Shown here one piece after another: positions 25,460-33,966 of a stretch of DNA of 38,179 nt. The stretch spans positions 1 to 38,179 of the forward strand of contig JACOND010000012.1 in NCBI GenBank assembly GCA_014323935.1, read 5' to 3'. Below the pieces are notes generated by a model. It made no database searches and was not told the DNA's origin. It saw nothing but the letters and a program-made list of their open reading frames with translations. Every line of letters begins with the position of its first letter. The first letter of the stretch is position 1. The translations under genes were made by a program, and so were the position numbers. This DNA is from Bdellovibrionales bacterium. Its GTDB lineage: Bacteria > Bdellovibrionota > Bdellovibrionia > Bdellovibrionales > UBA1609.

Positions 25460-27553
25460 TCAATCTTTACTTTGAAGTAAAGCCTTAATAACTTTTTTTT
25501 GATTTTCAGAAGCTCTTTTTGAAAAAGAATCGATTCTATTATACAAGGCATTTAAATCTTTAAAAAAAACTGATAGAAATTCATGGTCTAAGCGATCTTT
25601 TACTTTAGTTTTATTTCCTGAATACACAAATTCTTTACTAACTAATTTTTCTAAAAAAGATAAAATCTTCTCATCTGAATCAAGTTGTTTATCAAGCCAA
25701 ATTTGCATGCTAAGCTCTTTAACCAGATCTTTCCACATAAATAATATTTGACCTATATGCCTCATATTGAATAATTTTTCAGAATTTTTTAAAGCCTTCT
25801 CAATTTTGATCTTGGCAATATTTTTTAAGCAATCAAAGTCTTGAGAAGTGAATATATATAAATCCGAATATCGATTCTCTTCTCTTCTTTCTATTTCATC
25901 CTGTATTGATCTTAAACCTAAATATAAACCTTTTGTGTCTTTTAAAGCTTTTATGAAAATCTGTTTTTTTTCACTTCCAAAATTTTGCTCTTTGAAATAC
26001 CAATGAATAATTCTCCTAACATGATAAACTGGAGAAATATAACTTCCTTCACCGGATTCATCTGATAAGTCATCACCAATTTCCATTAATGAAGATATAA
26101 AAGGTATAGCATCCTCTTTTGAAACTTGCTGTTTATAGTTTTCAAACTTGGTTATAAAACTCTCTAGAATGCCACGACGTTTTAAATCTTTTAGATAGGA
26201 TATAATATCTCCTTTATTCTTTGTAATACTCAAAAAATAATTAAACTCTGAATTTGAAATATCTCCCTCTGGTAAATAAAGTAAAAAATAACGATCAAAA
26301 ATATCTGGATGACAAATCCTTAATTTTCTGTACATATCTTCAGAATCACTTGTCGAATCATAACTATTTGAATAAGACCAACCCACATTAGGAAATAACG
26401 TATCGAAAAATCCTTTTATAACTTCTTGGTTATTTTGATGACTCAGTTTTATAGTTTCTTCTACAATTTTCTTATATCTTTCCCTTATAAAGTCATTACG
26501 TGAATCAGGTAATTTCGATGTAAAGACTTTTTTGTGCTTAAATATATTTTTATATATCAGAGGTTCAAACTGTCTCAAAACCTCAAGTGAAACCAAGTCC
26601 ACAAAGTTCACATCAATAGATTCTTTATTTCTTAAAGCATTTGTATGAAAAGAAAGAGTAGAAATAAATCTATAGACGTCTCTCAAATTATTAAAATACT
26701 CTCCCAAGCTTGATACAAAAACAGTCTTCCAACGATGAGAATCAAACCTGTTTATATTATACTCAGCTATCAGTTCATCTAATTTTTTATATAAAATAGA
26801 GTGAATTTGATTTTTTGGAATACAAGGTAACTCAAATCCCACTTGAATTATCTTTTTAAGATAGTCACTGCCCTCATAAACACCCTCCTCCTTTAAACTT
26901 TTCTCGACAATATCTCTTTGAAAAAAAGTTAAGTAAACAGTATTAGGAAAATCAGCATTTGATTTAATCAACTTAAAGAGAGATTTTGTCTCATTTTTAG
27001 AAAGTCTATCAATATCATCAATCATTATAATGATTGTCCTATCAATATTAGAAAGGTCTTTTTTTAATGCGTCTTTCTTTTCTTCAAGAGTAGCTAATTC
27101 AACATTTTTTCTATTTAATAATTTCAAAGGAAAACCAAATAACTGCTTTTGAAAAATATTTTCATTAATAGACTCAAGATATTTGAAATAGTCTTCTAGT
27201 TTTTCAGCAATTTTTTGCATTTTTTTATTAACACTGGATTTTAATAAATTACTTAATTCTAAAAAAAATGCCTTAGTTAATTTTTCAGAATTCCCCCACT
27301 CATAGGGATTAAACTCAAGAATACTGATCCAGTTATCAGAAATCTGACCTTCAAGACTCTCTTTAATCATATTCTTAACAGAAGATTTCCCATCACCCCA
27401 TTTTCCATATATGGCTAAAACAAGACTATCCTTTTCTCTACAATCAAAGATTGAATTTGCTAACTCCTCAGAAAAACGTTTTCTCTGAAGCAGATCTTCA
27501 TCCTTCTTTGTAATGGGACGATCCGGTGAAAAAATATCTTGTTTGCTTAACAT
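25460..27553 (-). CDS. KAP family P-loop NTPase, large
   Basis: 697 aa. Walker A 'AIYGKWGDGKSSVK' (GKWGDGKS at 50-57) and Walker B 'IIIMIDDIDRLSK' (near 170-185), followed by 'VYLTFFQRDIVEKSL' and 'YLKKIIQVGFELP', are the KAP signature. The long C-terminal part is helical without clear membrane spans. Strong ribosome site (GGAAGGGG) 6 bases before the ATG. It lies 91 bp after the phosphoribosyltransferase gene in the same direction as dprA, so DprA, phosphoribosyltransferase and KAP probably share a transcript. Family members energise anti-phage effectors. Its own role is inferred from context. Confidence 0.82.
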   Translation of the reverse strand: MLSKQDIFSPDRPITKKDEDLLQRKRFSEELANSIFDCREKDSLVLAIYGKWGDGKSSVKNMIKESLEGQISDNWISILEFNPYEWGNSEKLTKAFFLELSNLLKSSVNKKMQKIAEKLEDYFKYLESINENIFQKQLFGFPLKLLNRKNVELATLEEKKDALKKDLSNIDRTIIIMIDDIDRLSKNETKSLFKLIKSNADFPNTVYLTFFQRDIVEKSLKEEGVYEGSDYLKKIIQVGFELPCIPKNQIHSILYKKLDELIAEYNINRFDSHRWKTVFVSSLGEYFNNLRDVYRFISTLSFHTNALRNKESIDVNFVDLVSLEVLRQFEPLIYKNIFKHKKVFTSKLPDSRNDFIRERYKKIVEETIKLSHQNNQEVIKGFFDTLFPNVGWSYSNSYDSTSDSEDMYRKLRICHPDIFDRYFLLYLPEGDISNSEFNYFLSITKNKGDIISYLKDLKRRGILESFITKFENYKQQVSKEDAIPFISSLMEIGDDLSDESGEGSYISPVYHVRRIIHWYFKEQNFGSEKKQIFIKALKDTKGLYLGLRSIQDEIERREENRYSDLYIFTSQDFDCLKNIAKIKIEKALKNSEKLFNMRHIGQILFMWKDLVKELSMQIWLDKQLDSDEKILSFLEKLVSKEFVYSGNKTKVKDRLDHEFLSVFFKDLNALYNRIDSFSKRASENQKKVIKALLQSKD

Positions 27554-27644
27554 AATTACCCCTTCCTTTTTAAAAAAATTACAAATTTTTTTAATAAACT
27601 ACTTTAGCTAGCTTGTCTTGAATCTCACTTCAATTATCTGCATT

Positions 27645-28257
27645 CTAGGTATGCACAGTTCTAGACCAAAACAATCCAACTATCTTCCCTTTATATCCAT
27701 TTTCTGTAAGAAATTCACACATTGCACGAAAATGAGCTCCCGTTGTTATAACATCATCTACAATATATATCTTATCAAGAGATTTTTTAAAACCTTTCCA
27801 TATATAATTTTTCTTTATAGTTTCTGGATTTCTTGGACCTCCATGATGAGAGGCTTTTACTGTATCTTTATTTTCAACAGGCCATTCAATATTTAAAGAG
27901 GGTCGTATTTCTAAAAGTTCTTTAAATAAATCTTCAAAACGATAATCATACTCTAAATCTCTCTTCGATTTAGAACTTGGAATAGCAGTTATATTTAGAC
28001 TTGTATCTGATGGTTCATGTTTTGTTTTAAAAAACATTTCAAGTTCTTCAGCAAATATCTCAATAGCCTCCTTTCTATATTTCCACTCTATAGTCCCTTT
28101 TTTTTTGTGGAGACTTTTTAAAATTTAAGATTAAATTATTAGTTCGACCTCTTTTATAACCCTCACTTTTATTCTCTCTAGCAAAGAAACATTCATCTTC
28201 GATATCTTTAAGTTCTGTTAAATCACTTTTATCAAGCTCAATCCACAGATTTTCCAT
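27645..28257 (-). pseudogene. Phosphoribosyltransferase-like gene split by a frameshift in an A9 run
   Basis: The C-terminal frame has the PRPP-binding motif 'IYIVDDVITTGAHF' and 'AIPSSKSKRDLEYDYRFEDL', typical of ComF/PRTase-like proteins. The N-terminal frame (from ATG 28257, 'MENLWIELDKSDLTELKDIE') runs into the second after nine A residues (on +, T9 at 28098-28106). One A fewer would join them through 'GTIEWKYRKEAIEIFAEEL', giving about 200 residues. It may be a phase-variable or slippage-read gene, a true loss, or a sequencing error. It overlaps the dprA end by 20 bases. DprA with a phosphoribosyltransferase is, from memory, a reported anti-phage pair in P2/P4 hotspots. Confidence 0.75.
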
Positions 28258-29191
28258 AATTTTTATCCAAAATATCCAAAATGTCTGAAACCTTCCTTAC
28301 CCTTATAGCTCCTTTTTTTTCATAAATTTTAGGCCAAATGATCTTTGGATTATTAAAACAGTGATCCATTATAAATAATTTCTTTTTTTGCTTAATACAC
28401 TCTCTAGCTTGAGTAAGAGAACCGCTTGTATCTGAAGCTTCTACAACAACTGTAGCTTCTGAAATGGAAGCCATTGTCATATTTCTACGAGGGAAATGAT
28501 AAGCATGAGATTTAAAGTGTTCTTTAGAGTATTTATAAAAAGGCACTTGACTTATAAGAAGGAAATCACTTGCAATTCTATCTTGTAATTCTTTATTTTC
28601 TTTTGGATAGTACTTATTTATAGGAGTTCCTATAACTCCAATTGTAAGTCCTTTATTTTCAATGGCTGATTGATGGGCGACTGTATCTATACCTTTAGCA
28701 AGTCCAGAAACAATAGTAAACTTTTGACTTAACTCCTTAACTAATTCCCTGGCTTTTGATAATCCTTCATCAGAGGCTTTTCTTGCCCCTACTATTGAAA
28801 GACATCTTGTTTCTAATAGACCTAAATCACCCTTATAATAAAATAGACCTACTGGACAATGCTTCTTTAAATTTTCTGGATATTGAATAGCTTTATTTAC
28901 AGCTATTGAAAAAGAAAGAGGACCTTTGTCAAAAGAATCTTTTAAGAATTTATCTACTTTCTCTTTTATCTCCAAAAAGGAGAGTTTTGTATCAAAGAAT
29001 TCCTTTTCTTGTTTATACTGATCAGATAATGTTTCTAAAGTTTCTAAAGGAGTGTATTTTTCAAACATCTCTTTTAAAGTTTTTTCTTTAATATCTTCTA
29101 TAGAATGTTCCATAGCCCACAAAGTTTCATAAGCATACATTTCTTTTTTAGGGGAAATAGTTTTTTGGATAAAATCTTCTGATAGCATCAT
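28238..29191 (-). CDS. DprA/Smf-like Rossmann-fold protein, defence-type
   Basis: 317 aa. 'SIVGARKASDEGLSKARELV', 'FTIVSGLAKGIDTVAHQSAI', 'IGVIGTPINKYYPKEN', 'FPRRNMTMASISEATVVVEA' and 'SGSLTQARECIKQKKKLF' are the DprA Rossmann core in order, covering about residues 120-290. Residues 1-115 are helical and unlike the SAM domain of competence DprA. Housekeeping DprA loads RecA on incoming DNA. Being followed at once by a phosphoribosyltransferase and a KAP NTPase, this copy is more likely a defence component. Either of two adjacent ATGs (29191, 29188) may be used. Confidence 0.85.
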   Translation of the reverse strand: MMLSEDFIQKTISPKKEMYAYETLWAMEHSIEDIKEKTLKEMFEKYTPLETLETLSDQYKQEKEFFDTKLSFLEIKEKVDKFLKDSFDKGPLSFSIAVNKAIQYPENLKKHCPVGLFYYKGDLGLLETRCLSIVGARKASDEGLSKARELVKELSQKFTIVSGLAKGIDTVAHQSAIENKGLTIGVIGTPINKYYPKENKELQDRIASDFLLISQVPFYKYSKEHFKSHAYHFPRRNMTMASISEATVVVEASDTSGSLTQARECIKQKKKLFIMDHCFNNPKIIWPKIYEKKGAIRVRKVSDILDILDKNYGKSVD

Positions 29192-29218
29192 AAAGGTATT
29201 ATTTTAATTATAAATAAC

Positions 29219-29247
29219 TTTATAGGACATTTACTTATTTTTTACAA
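29219..29247 (-). promoter_or_regulatory. Candidate promoter of the dprA operon
   Basis: On the - strand, TTGTAA (29247-29242) and TATAAA (29224-29219) are 17 bp apart, about 28 bp before the dprA start codons. The -35 matches the consensus only in part. Confidence 0.4.
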
Positions 29248-29506
29248 TGAACTTATAAAAAAATACAACCAAAAGAATATTTGTAAAAAAATCAAGATAT
29301 TAGACTTTGATAAGATTACAATTTAAGATTTTAAAAGAAAGTAATTGACTATTTCATCAAGTAAATCTTTGTCTTTTACATTATATTTTTAATCAAGAAA
29401 AAAGAAATAACAAAAAAAAGTTTAACCATTTATAAGAAGTATCTTTCAAGCGATAATAAAGATTGAAACCGTCAATCATAGATAATAGTTTTCATGATCT
29501 AAAAAC

Positions 29507-29555
29507 GCGAAAGCAGGCTTTCGCCTGCTCGCACCCACCAGTCGAAACGAGTGGG
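29507..29555. repeat. GC-rich double hairpin, REP-like
   Basis: In very AT-rich surroundings, GCGAAAG-CAGG-CTTTCGC (29507-29524) overlaps an alternative stem GCAGG-CTTTCG-CCTGC (29513-29528), then CCCAC ... GTGGG (29534-29555) encloses TCG-AAA-CGA. It resembles a dispersed palindromic (REP/RAYT-like) element or a structured leader RNA. It lies 179 bp before the radical SAM genes. The rest of 29248-29733 shows no gene. Confidence 0.5.
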
Positions 29556-29733
29556 GATGTTGCCTTTTATTATCATTAATTTTAAAGAATTTATCAAGTA
29601 TCTTGAAACACTTTTAGATGGAATTAATAGAAGAAATATTAAAAATATATTGCTTTTCATATTTTTTTTGCTATTCTTTTTTTTAGAAAACAAAATCATT
29701 TAGAAAATATAAACCTAATAAAAATGGAAAAAA

Positions 29734-30639
29734 ATGAATTTTTATGAAATAGAACCTGAAAAAAATCATTTTCATACCTTACTTGCAGATGTGACTCATA
29801 AATGTCAAATGTCCTGTGCCAATTGTTATATTCCAAATAGAGAGATACCTGATATGGATATTGATAAACTTGAAAGTTTTATCAAAAGACTTCCTCACCG
29901 TACTGATATTAGGTTGATTGGAGCTGAAGCAACTCTAAGAAAAGATCTTCCAGATATTATCTATATGCTTCGTCAAAATGGTCACCGCCCTACTTTACTC
30001 ACGAATGGTTTAAAATTGGCTTCTGAAAACTATTGCAAGACGCTATGGAACTATGGACTAAGATCCCTTGGCATTTCAATGAATGGTGGTGATAAAGATG
30101 ACATCTATGACCTTATCGACAAGGGGAGGTATGCCAAAAAAAAAGTTCAAGCTTTAGAGAATTTAATCAAATTAGGTTTTTTAGTTCATATTAATTGTAT
30201 TCTTATTCCCAAACTTAATGAGGATATACCTCTTAGACTTCTAAAATTGATTGAAAAATTTTGTTTAAAGTATCAGAAAACTTCAGGAAATTATTATCCC
30301 CTTATGTTAAGGTTTAAGAATGTAGGGCAAATTGGAAGGTATATGAAAGAGCCTCAATCTTTTGAAATTGATAAAATGCTTAAGTTATTGTTTAAAACTT
30401 TTGACATAAATGAAAGTCAAGTAAAAATAAAAAATGAGATTGATGGTTTTAGTGAATGTAAATCTTATTTTTTTTCAATTCCCTCTCAAGTAGGAAAAAT
30501 CTTTGTTAAAGTGACGGATTGGAGAGTTGATGATGACGGTGTTCCTGATGCAGGAAGCAAAAGAAGGGGCCGTATAACTCAAAATTTCAAAATTGCTCCC
30601 TTTTTTGAACATGTAAAAAGAAATGAATATGGATACTAA
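29734..30639 (+). CDS. Radical SAM protein 1
   Basis: 301 aa. 'VTHKCQMSCANCYIP' gives the CxxxCxxC cluster (Cys24, 28, 31) that binds the 4Fe-4S cluster and SAM. The next motif, usually GGEP, reads 'IGAEATLRKDL', an unusual variant. 'LLTNGL' (about 90-95) is normal. There is no SPASM-type Cys set; the C-terminus has one Cys near residue 231 only. Best guess is a radical SAM enzyme of the biosynthetic type. It overlaps the second radical SAM gene by 17 bases, so they probably act together. The substrate is unknown. Confidence 0.82.
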   Translation: MNFYEIEPEKNHFHTLLADVTHKCQMSCANCYIPNREIPDMDIDKLESFIKRLPHRTDIRLIGAEATLRKDLPDIIYMLRQNGHRPTLLTNGLKLASENYCKTLWNYGLRSLGISMNGGDKDDIYDLIDKGRYAKKKVQALENLIKLGFLVHINCILIPKLNEDIPLRLLKLIEKFCLKYQKTSGNYYPLMLRFKNVGQIGRYMKEPQSFEIDKMLKLLFKTFDINESQVKIKNEIDGFSECKSYFFSIPSQVGKIFVKVTDWRVDDDGVPDAGSKRRGRITQNFKIAPFFEHVKRNEYGY

Positions 30640-31672
30640 TAAAATTCAGTTAAGACATCATAGAAAAGCTACAAAAGAGCTTTTTAAAGGTTATCGTTCT
30701 AAGCGAATTCCAGTCACAAAAAACAGCTTTCCTTTTGTTTTTGTAGATTTGACTTACCGTTGTAATATGAAATGTAATGTGTGTTACAATCCTATTCGCC
30801 CTATGCCAGATATGTCTTATGAATACTTTGAATCAGCCCTAAAAAAATTACCTCATCCCGTTGAAATTAGAATGTTAGGAGGAGAACCTACGCTTCATAA
30901 AAGATTCTTTGATTTTTGTAAAGTGGCTTTTGATCATGGACATTCTGTCTATGTTTCTTCGAATGGGAAAAGGATTGCAAAAAGTCCTCAATTTGTAAAA
31001 GAATTAAAAAAACTTCTTTTAAAAAGAAAAGATCCTAAATCCAAGTTAAAGATTCATATGGATATGAGTGGAGGTTTGCAAAGAGCTTTTTATAAAAAGA
31101 TTCATGCTGAAGATGTACTGGAAACTAAACTAAAGGCATTAAAAGCTTTAAGTTCAGTTGATATTGGCCGTGTGACTGTAAGTGCAATTTTAATAAAAAA
31201 TTTTAATGAATCAGTTATAGGAGATTTATTTAAAATTGCAGAAAAATTTCCTCGTACTATTAGAGAAGTTGCTTTTCGTTCTCAAGGTGATATTGGTCGT
31301 TTTATTCCATCAGAGAGTCCTTATAAGACAAATGAATGGCTGTTTTTAATGCAAAAATTGGGTTATTTAAAGAAAAAACATTTTTCAGAAGTTATCCATG
31401 CAGGTTTTATGGATCAAAAATGTGAAGGTAAAAATTGTTGCTATCATTTTAGATACAGTAGAAATTTAACAGTGAGTTTTTTAGAATTTCTAAACGAAGG
31501 CTGTTGGCAAAGAGGTCAACTTCTGGAAAATGAATATGAAATTGAATACATGTTTGAATCCCTTGTAGCAAATGATAGCAATCATTTAAAGGAAGAGGGC
31601 TTGTTGAATGAAAAAGATATCAATCAATCTATATTAGAGGAGGAAAAAGAAAAATCCTCTTTTAAAAAATAA
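30623..31672 (+). CDS. Radical SAM protein 2
   Basis: 349 aa. 'LTYRCNMKCNVCYNP' gives CxxxCxxC (Cys47, 51, 54) and 'MLGGEPTLHKRFF' the SAM-binding GGEP. 'VYVSSNGKR' follows. The C-terminal part has extra Cys ('DQKCEGKNCCYHFRYS', 'NEGCWQRG'), suggesting an auxiliary cluster or substrate site not present in the first protein. It starts inside the end of the first radical SAM gene (ATG 30623 or 30629). It is related to protein 1 in layout, so one may have arisen by duplication. Confidence 0.85.
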   Translation: MNMDTNKIQLRHHRKATKELFKGYRSKRIPVTKNSFPFVFVDLTYRCNMKCNVCYNPIRPMPDMSYEYFESALKKLPHPVEIRMLGGEPTLHKRFFDFCKVAFDHGHSVYVSSNGKRIAKSPQFVKELKKLLLKRKDPKSKLKIHMDMSGGLQRAFYKKIHAEDVLETKLKALKALSSVDIGRVTVSAILIKNFNESVIGDLFKIAEKFPRTIREVAFRSQGDIGRFIPSESPYKTNEWLFLMQKLGYLKKKHFSEVIHAGFMDQKCEGKNCCYHFRYSRNLTVSFLEFLNEGCWQRGQLLENEYEIEYMFESLVANDSNHLKEEGLLNEKDINQSILEEEKEKSSFKK

Positions 31673-31778
31673 AGGAAGTTTATAAAAAATATAAAGAGAA
31701 GAACTTAATTACACTTTCTGTTATGAAGGACTCTTCTTTAACAATCTATATAATATTTTTTAATAGGACTTTGAAAAC

Positions 31779-32654
31779 ATGATCTATCATTTAAATCCTT
31801 TTGGAGTTTGTTTTAAGAGTGAAAAATACAGTGCTTCCAATATAAATGTATCTGAAATCCGTGAGCTTCTTGTAGATCATTTTTTAGTTGTAATCAAAAA
31901 TTTTAATTTTAATGGAGTCAAAGAGTATATTGATTTTCTGGAACAATTAGGAAAACCTTTTGGAGGAGGGGGCATGTGGTGTTCCCACCCTTTATCAAAT
32001 GCTATTCAAATTGTAACAAATAAAAAAATATGTAAAAATAATACGACAGGCTTATTTTCTGAGCCAAAACTCGAGTGGCATACCAATGGAATCTTTTGTG
32101 ATCATCCAGAGCAAATCGTATCTTTGTATTGCAAGACGCCAGGGCAAAGTGCCACACAGTTTCTAAATACGTCTTTAGCTATAGAATATGTTAGAAAAGT
32201 GAGTCCTATAGATATTGACGATATTATGCTTGAAATTTCAAATGACAACTCAAAGACTATTTTAAAAGAAAGAGTGTATGATCCTCTTCCAAGCCAAGAA
32301 CATAGAGATATATCAAAACACAGGTATAGAGATAAAGGAATAGAGAATACAAAGTATGCTAATCAAAAAATTATAAAAAGGAAATCTTTTGTTCAAAAAC
32401 ATCCTTTAAGTTCAATTGAAGGCTGTTTTTTTCCAAAGTTTAATGTTCTGAAATTATTTTCAAAAAAGAATCGTGAATTGAGAAACAAAGATTTTTTTAC
32501 ACTCTGTGATCTTATTTTTCGGGAAGAGTTTATTTATACACATCAATGGGAGGAAGGCGATCTCCTCTTATGTGATCAGATTCTTACTTTACATAGAAGA
32601 AGTCAATATGAAGGAGAAAGAGAATTGTATCGTTCTGCTTTATGGTATCATTAG
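31779..32654 (+). CDS. TauD/TfdA-like Fe(II)/2-oxoglutarate oxygenase with altered metal motif
   Basis: 291 aa. 'LVDHFLVVIKNF', 'FLEQLGKPFGGGGMW', 'LEWHTNGIFCDHPEQIVSLYC' and the C-terminal 'EEGDLLLCDQILTLHRRSQ' with a downstream Arg follow the TauD/clavaminate-synthase layout. The distal His (LHRR) is present. The first metal motif, normally HxD or HxE, reads H101-T-N103, so the acidic ligand is missing. It may bind iron weakly, have changed chemistry or be inactive. Good AGGA site 10 bases before the ATG. It lies 106 bp after the radical SAM pair. Confidence 0.75.
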   Translation: MIYHLNPFGVCFKSEKYSASNINVSEIRELLVDHFLVVIKNFNFNGVKEYIDFLEQLGKPFGGGGMWCSHPLSNAIQIVTNKKICKNNTTGLFSEPKLEWHTNGIFCDHPEQIVSLYCKTPGQSATQFLNTSLAIEYVRKVSPIDIDDIMLEISNDNSKTILKERVYDPLPSQEHRDISKHRYRDKGIENTKYANQKIIKRKSFVQKHPLSSIEGCFFPKFNVLKLFSKKNRELRNKDFFTLCDLIFREEFIYTHQWEEGDLLLCDQILTLHRRSQYEGERELYRSALWYH

Positions 32655-32693
32655 CTTTTTTTTTAACTGTTTTCAAAAAGGAAGAATTTTTAA

Positions 32694-33260
32694 ATGGATA
32701 GGGTGAAGAGAAGTGAATTTAAAATTAATCTGGAAAAGCTAAGAAGCTGGCTTTCAAATTTAAAAGAAGCTCCAGAATACGGTTCATGGAAAAGTGAAAA
32801 TGGAAAGACCTATTTAAAAAAAGGAAGTAAATATTTTGGTTGGAGTGTTTTTGTACATTCTGATAAGAGACCTGGTGTCAATGGTTGTTTGCTTAGAAAA
32901 AGTTATCCTGGTATTTTACATACTGATTTTAAAAATAAATCTAAGATTTGTTATGGTTACCTTGAAGAAATATTAAAGCAATTTCCAAGAGCTTTTAGAG
33001 CTTCTATCATAGGACTTTATCCTGGTTTTCAATACTTACCACACAAGGATGCCCCTGAAGACTCCTTCCGAATGCATATAGCTATTCAAACAAACCCTCA
33101 ATGCCAAATGAAATATGGAAATGAGTATTTTCATATTCCAGCAGATGGTTTTATTTGGATGGCAAAAACTGATGAAACTCATTTAGCCTTCAATCTTGGA
33201 AACGAACCCAGAATTCATCTGACTTGGCAGATGCCTATGACAAAAGATAATGACTTTTAA
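32694..33260 (+). CDS. Aspartyl/asparaginyl beta-hydroxylase-like 2OG oxygenase
   Basis: 188 aa. 'GFQYLPHKDAPEDSFRMHIAI' carries the HxD (His117, Asp119) and the 2OG-binding Arg (Arg126), and 'KTDETHLAFNLGNEPRIHLTW' supplies the second metal His (His163). This is the Asp/Arg/Pro hydroxylase cupin layout. It probably hydroxylates an amino-acid side chain, free or in a peptide. ATG 32694 has AAGGAAG 9 bases upstream. Unlike its neighbour, all metal ligands are kept. Confidence 0.82.
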   Translation: MDRVKRSEFKINLEKLRSWLSNLKEAPEYGSWKSENGKTYLKKGSKYFGWSVFVHSDKRPGVNGCLLRKSYPGILHTDFKNKSKICYGYLEEILKQFPRAFRASIIGLYPGFQYLPHKDAPEDSFRMHIAIQTNPQCQMKYGNEYFHIPADGFIWMAKTDETHLAFNLGNEPRIHLTWQMPMTKDNDF

Positions 33261-33274
33261 TATTTATAAAGTCT

Positions 33275-33865
33275 ATGAAGTTTCAACCCCGTCATCTTGT
33301 CCTTAAAACAAAAAGTCAAATATCTCAGTGGTATGAAGATTTTGAATCGGTGAGGCAATCTATTTTGAACTCAACTGATCATAATAAAAAAAATTATGAT
33401 TTTAAGGGATTAAACCTAAAAGAACAAGAAGAATTTACAGTACTTTATCTAGAGAGGGAAATCGTTGCTTTTTCATCTCTTTACTGTAGAGATTACTACC
33501 CTAATAACATTTCAAGAGTTTTGAATCGTATTTGGAAATCTCCAAAAATAAGATATGTTCATCAGTCTTATTGGCCTTTGAGTAGAAAAATGTTACTTCC
33601 TCAAATAAAAAAAGCTCATTTATTAAATAAATCTGCTGTTTTTATATCTATAGAAGGTCAAAAAAAAAGATGGCTGAAACGTTTTATCTTTGAAGCTAAA
33701 AAAGAAGATAGCAGATGGCTTGTTCTTCCAGGCTTTTATAAAGTAGCTCCTGGAGATGACAAATCATGCTGGCAAAATGTGATACTATTACCTTTAAAAA
33801 AAAACTATAAGTTTCAATTTCCACATATCAGTGAAAATGAGTGGCAAAGGAGATTTGGAGTTTAA
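33275..33865 (+). CDS. Unknown protein, possibly GNAT-like acyltransferase
   Basis: 196 aa. 'FTVLYLEREIVAFSSLYC' and the preceding Tyr/Asp-rich region could form the GNAT beta-strand core, and 'AVFISIEGQKKRWLKRFIFEA' a later strand, but no clear acetyl-CoA P-loop (Q/RxxGxG/A) is seen. Rich in Trp, Tyr and Lys. It starts 14 bases after the hydroxylase gene and ends 14 bases before the tRNA, so it is the last gene of the run. The acyltransferase call is weak; it could be a binding or condensing protein. Confidence 0.45.
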   Translation: MKFQPRHLVLKTKSQISQWYEDFESVRQSILNSTDHNKKNYDFKGLNLKEQEEFTVLYLEREIVAFSSLYCRDYYPNNISRVLNRIWKSPKIRYVHQSYWPLSRKMLLPQIKKAHLLNKSAVFISIEGQKKRWLKRFIFEAKKEDSRWLVLPGFYKVAPGDDKSCWQNVILLPLKKNYKFQFPHISENEWQRRFGV

Positions 33866-33879
33866 TATGATTCAAGAAA

Positions 33880-33956
33880 TGGTCGGACCGACAGGATTTG
33901 AACCTGCGACCTCCACCGCCCCATGGTGGCACGCTACCGGGCTGCGCTACGGTCCG
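33880..33956 (-). tRNA. tRNA-Pro(GGG)
   Basis: Read on the - strand: acceptor CGGACCG paired with CGGTCCG, D-arm GCGC/GCGT, anticodon stem CCACC/GGTGG with loop ATGGGGC (anticodon GGG), T-arm GCAGG-TTCAAAT-CCTGT, discriminator A, and an encoded CCA (33882-33880). It lies convergent with the gene before it and 10 bases from the next. tRNA genes are common integration sites, but no repeated 3' end was seen in this window. Confidence 0.96.
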
Positions 33957-33966
33957 AAAAAAAATA

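Noticed and set aside
27618-27896. 92-aa open frame on the + strand
   Set aside because: It is antisense to the phosphoribosyltransferase coding sequence, whose PRPP motif is clear.
33880-33956. tRNA-Pro as the attachment site of an integrated island
   Set aside because: No second copy of the tRNA 3' end and no integrase gene were seen in the window.
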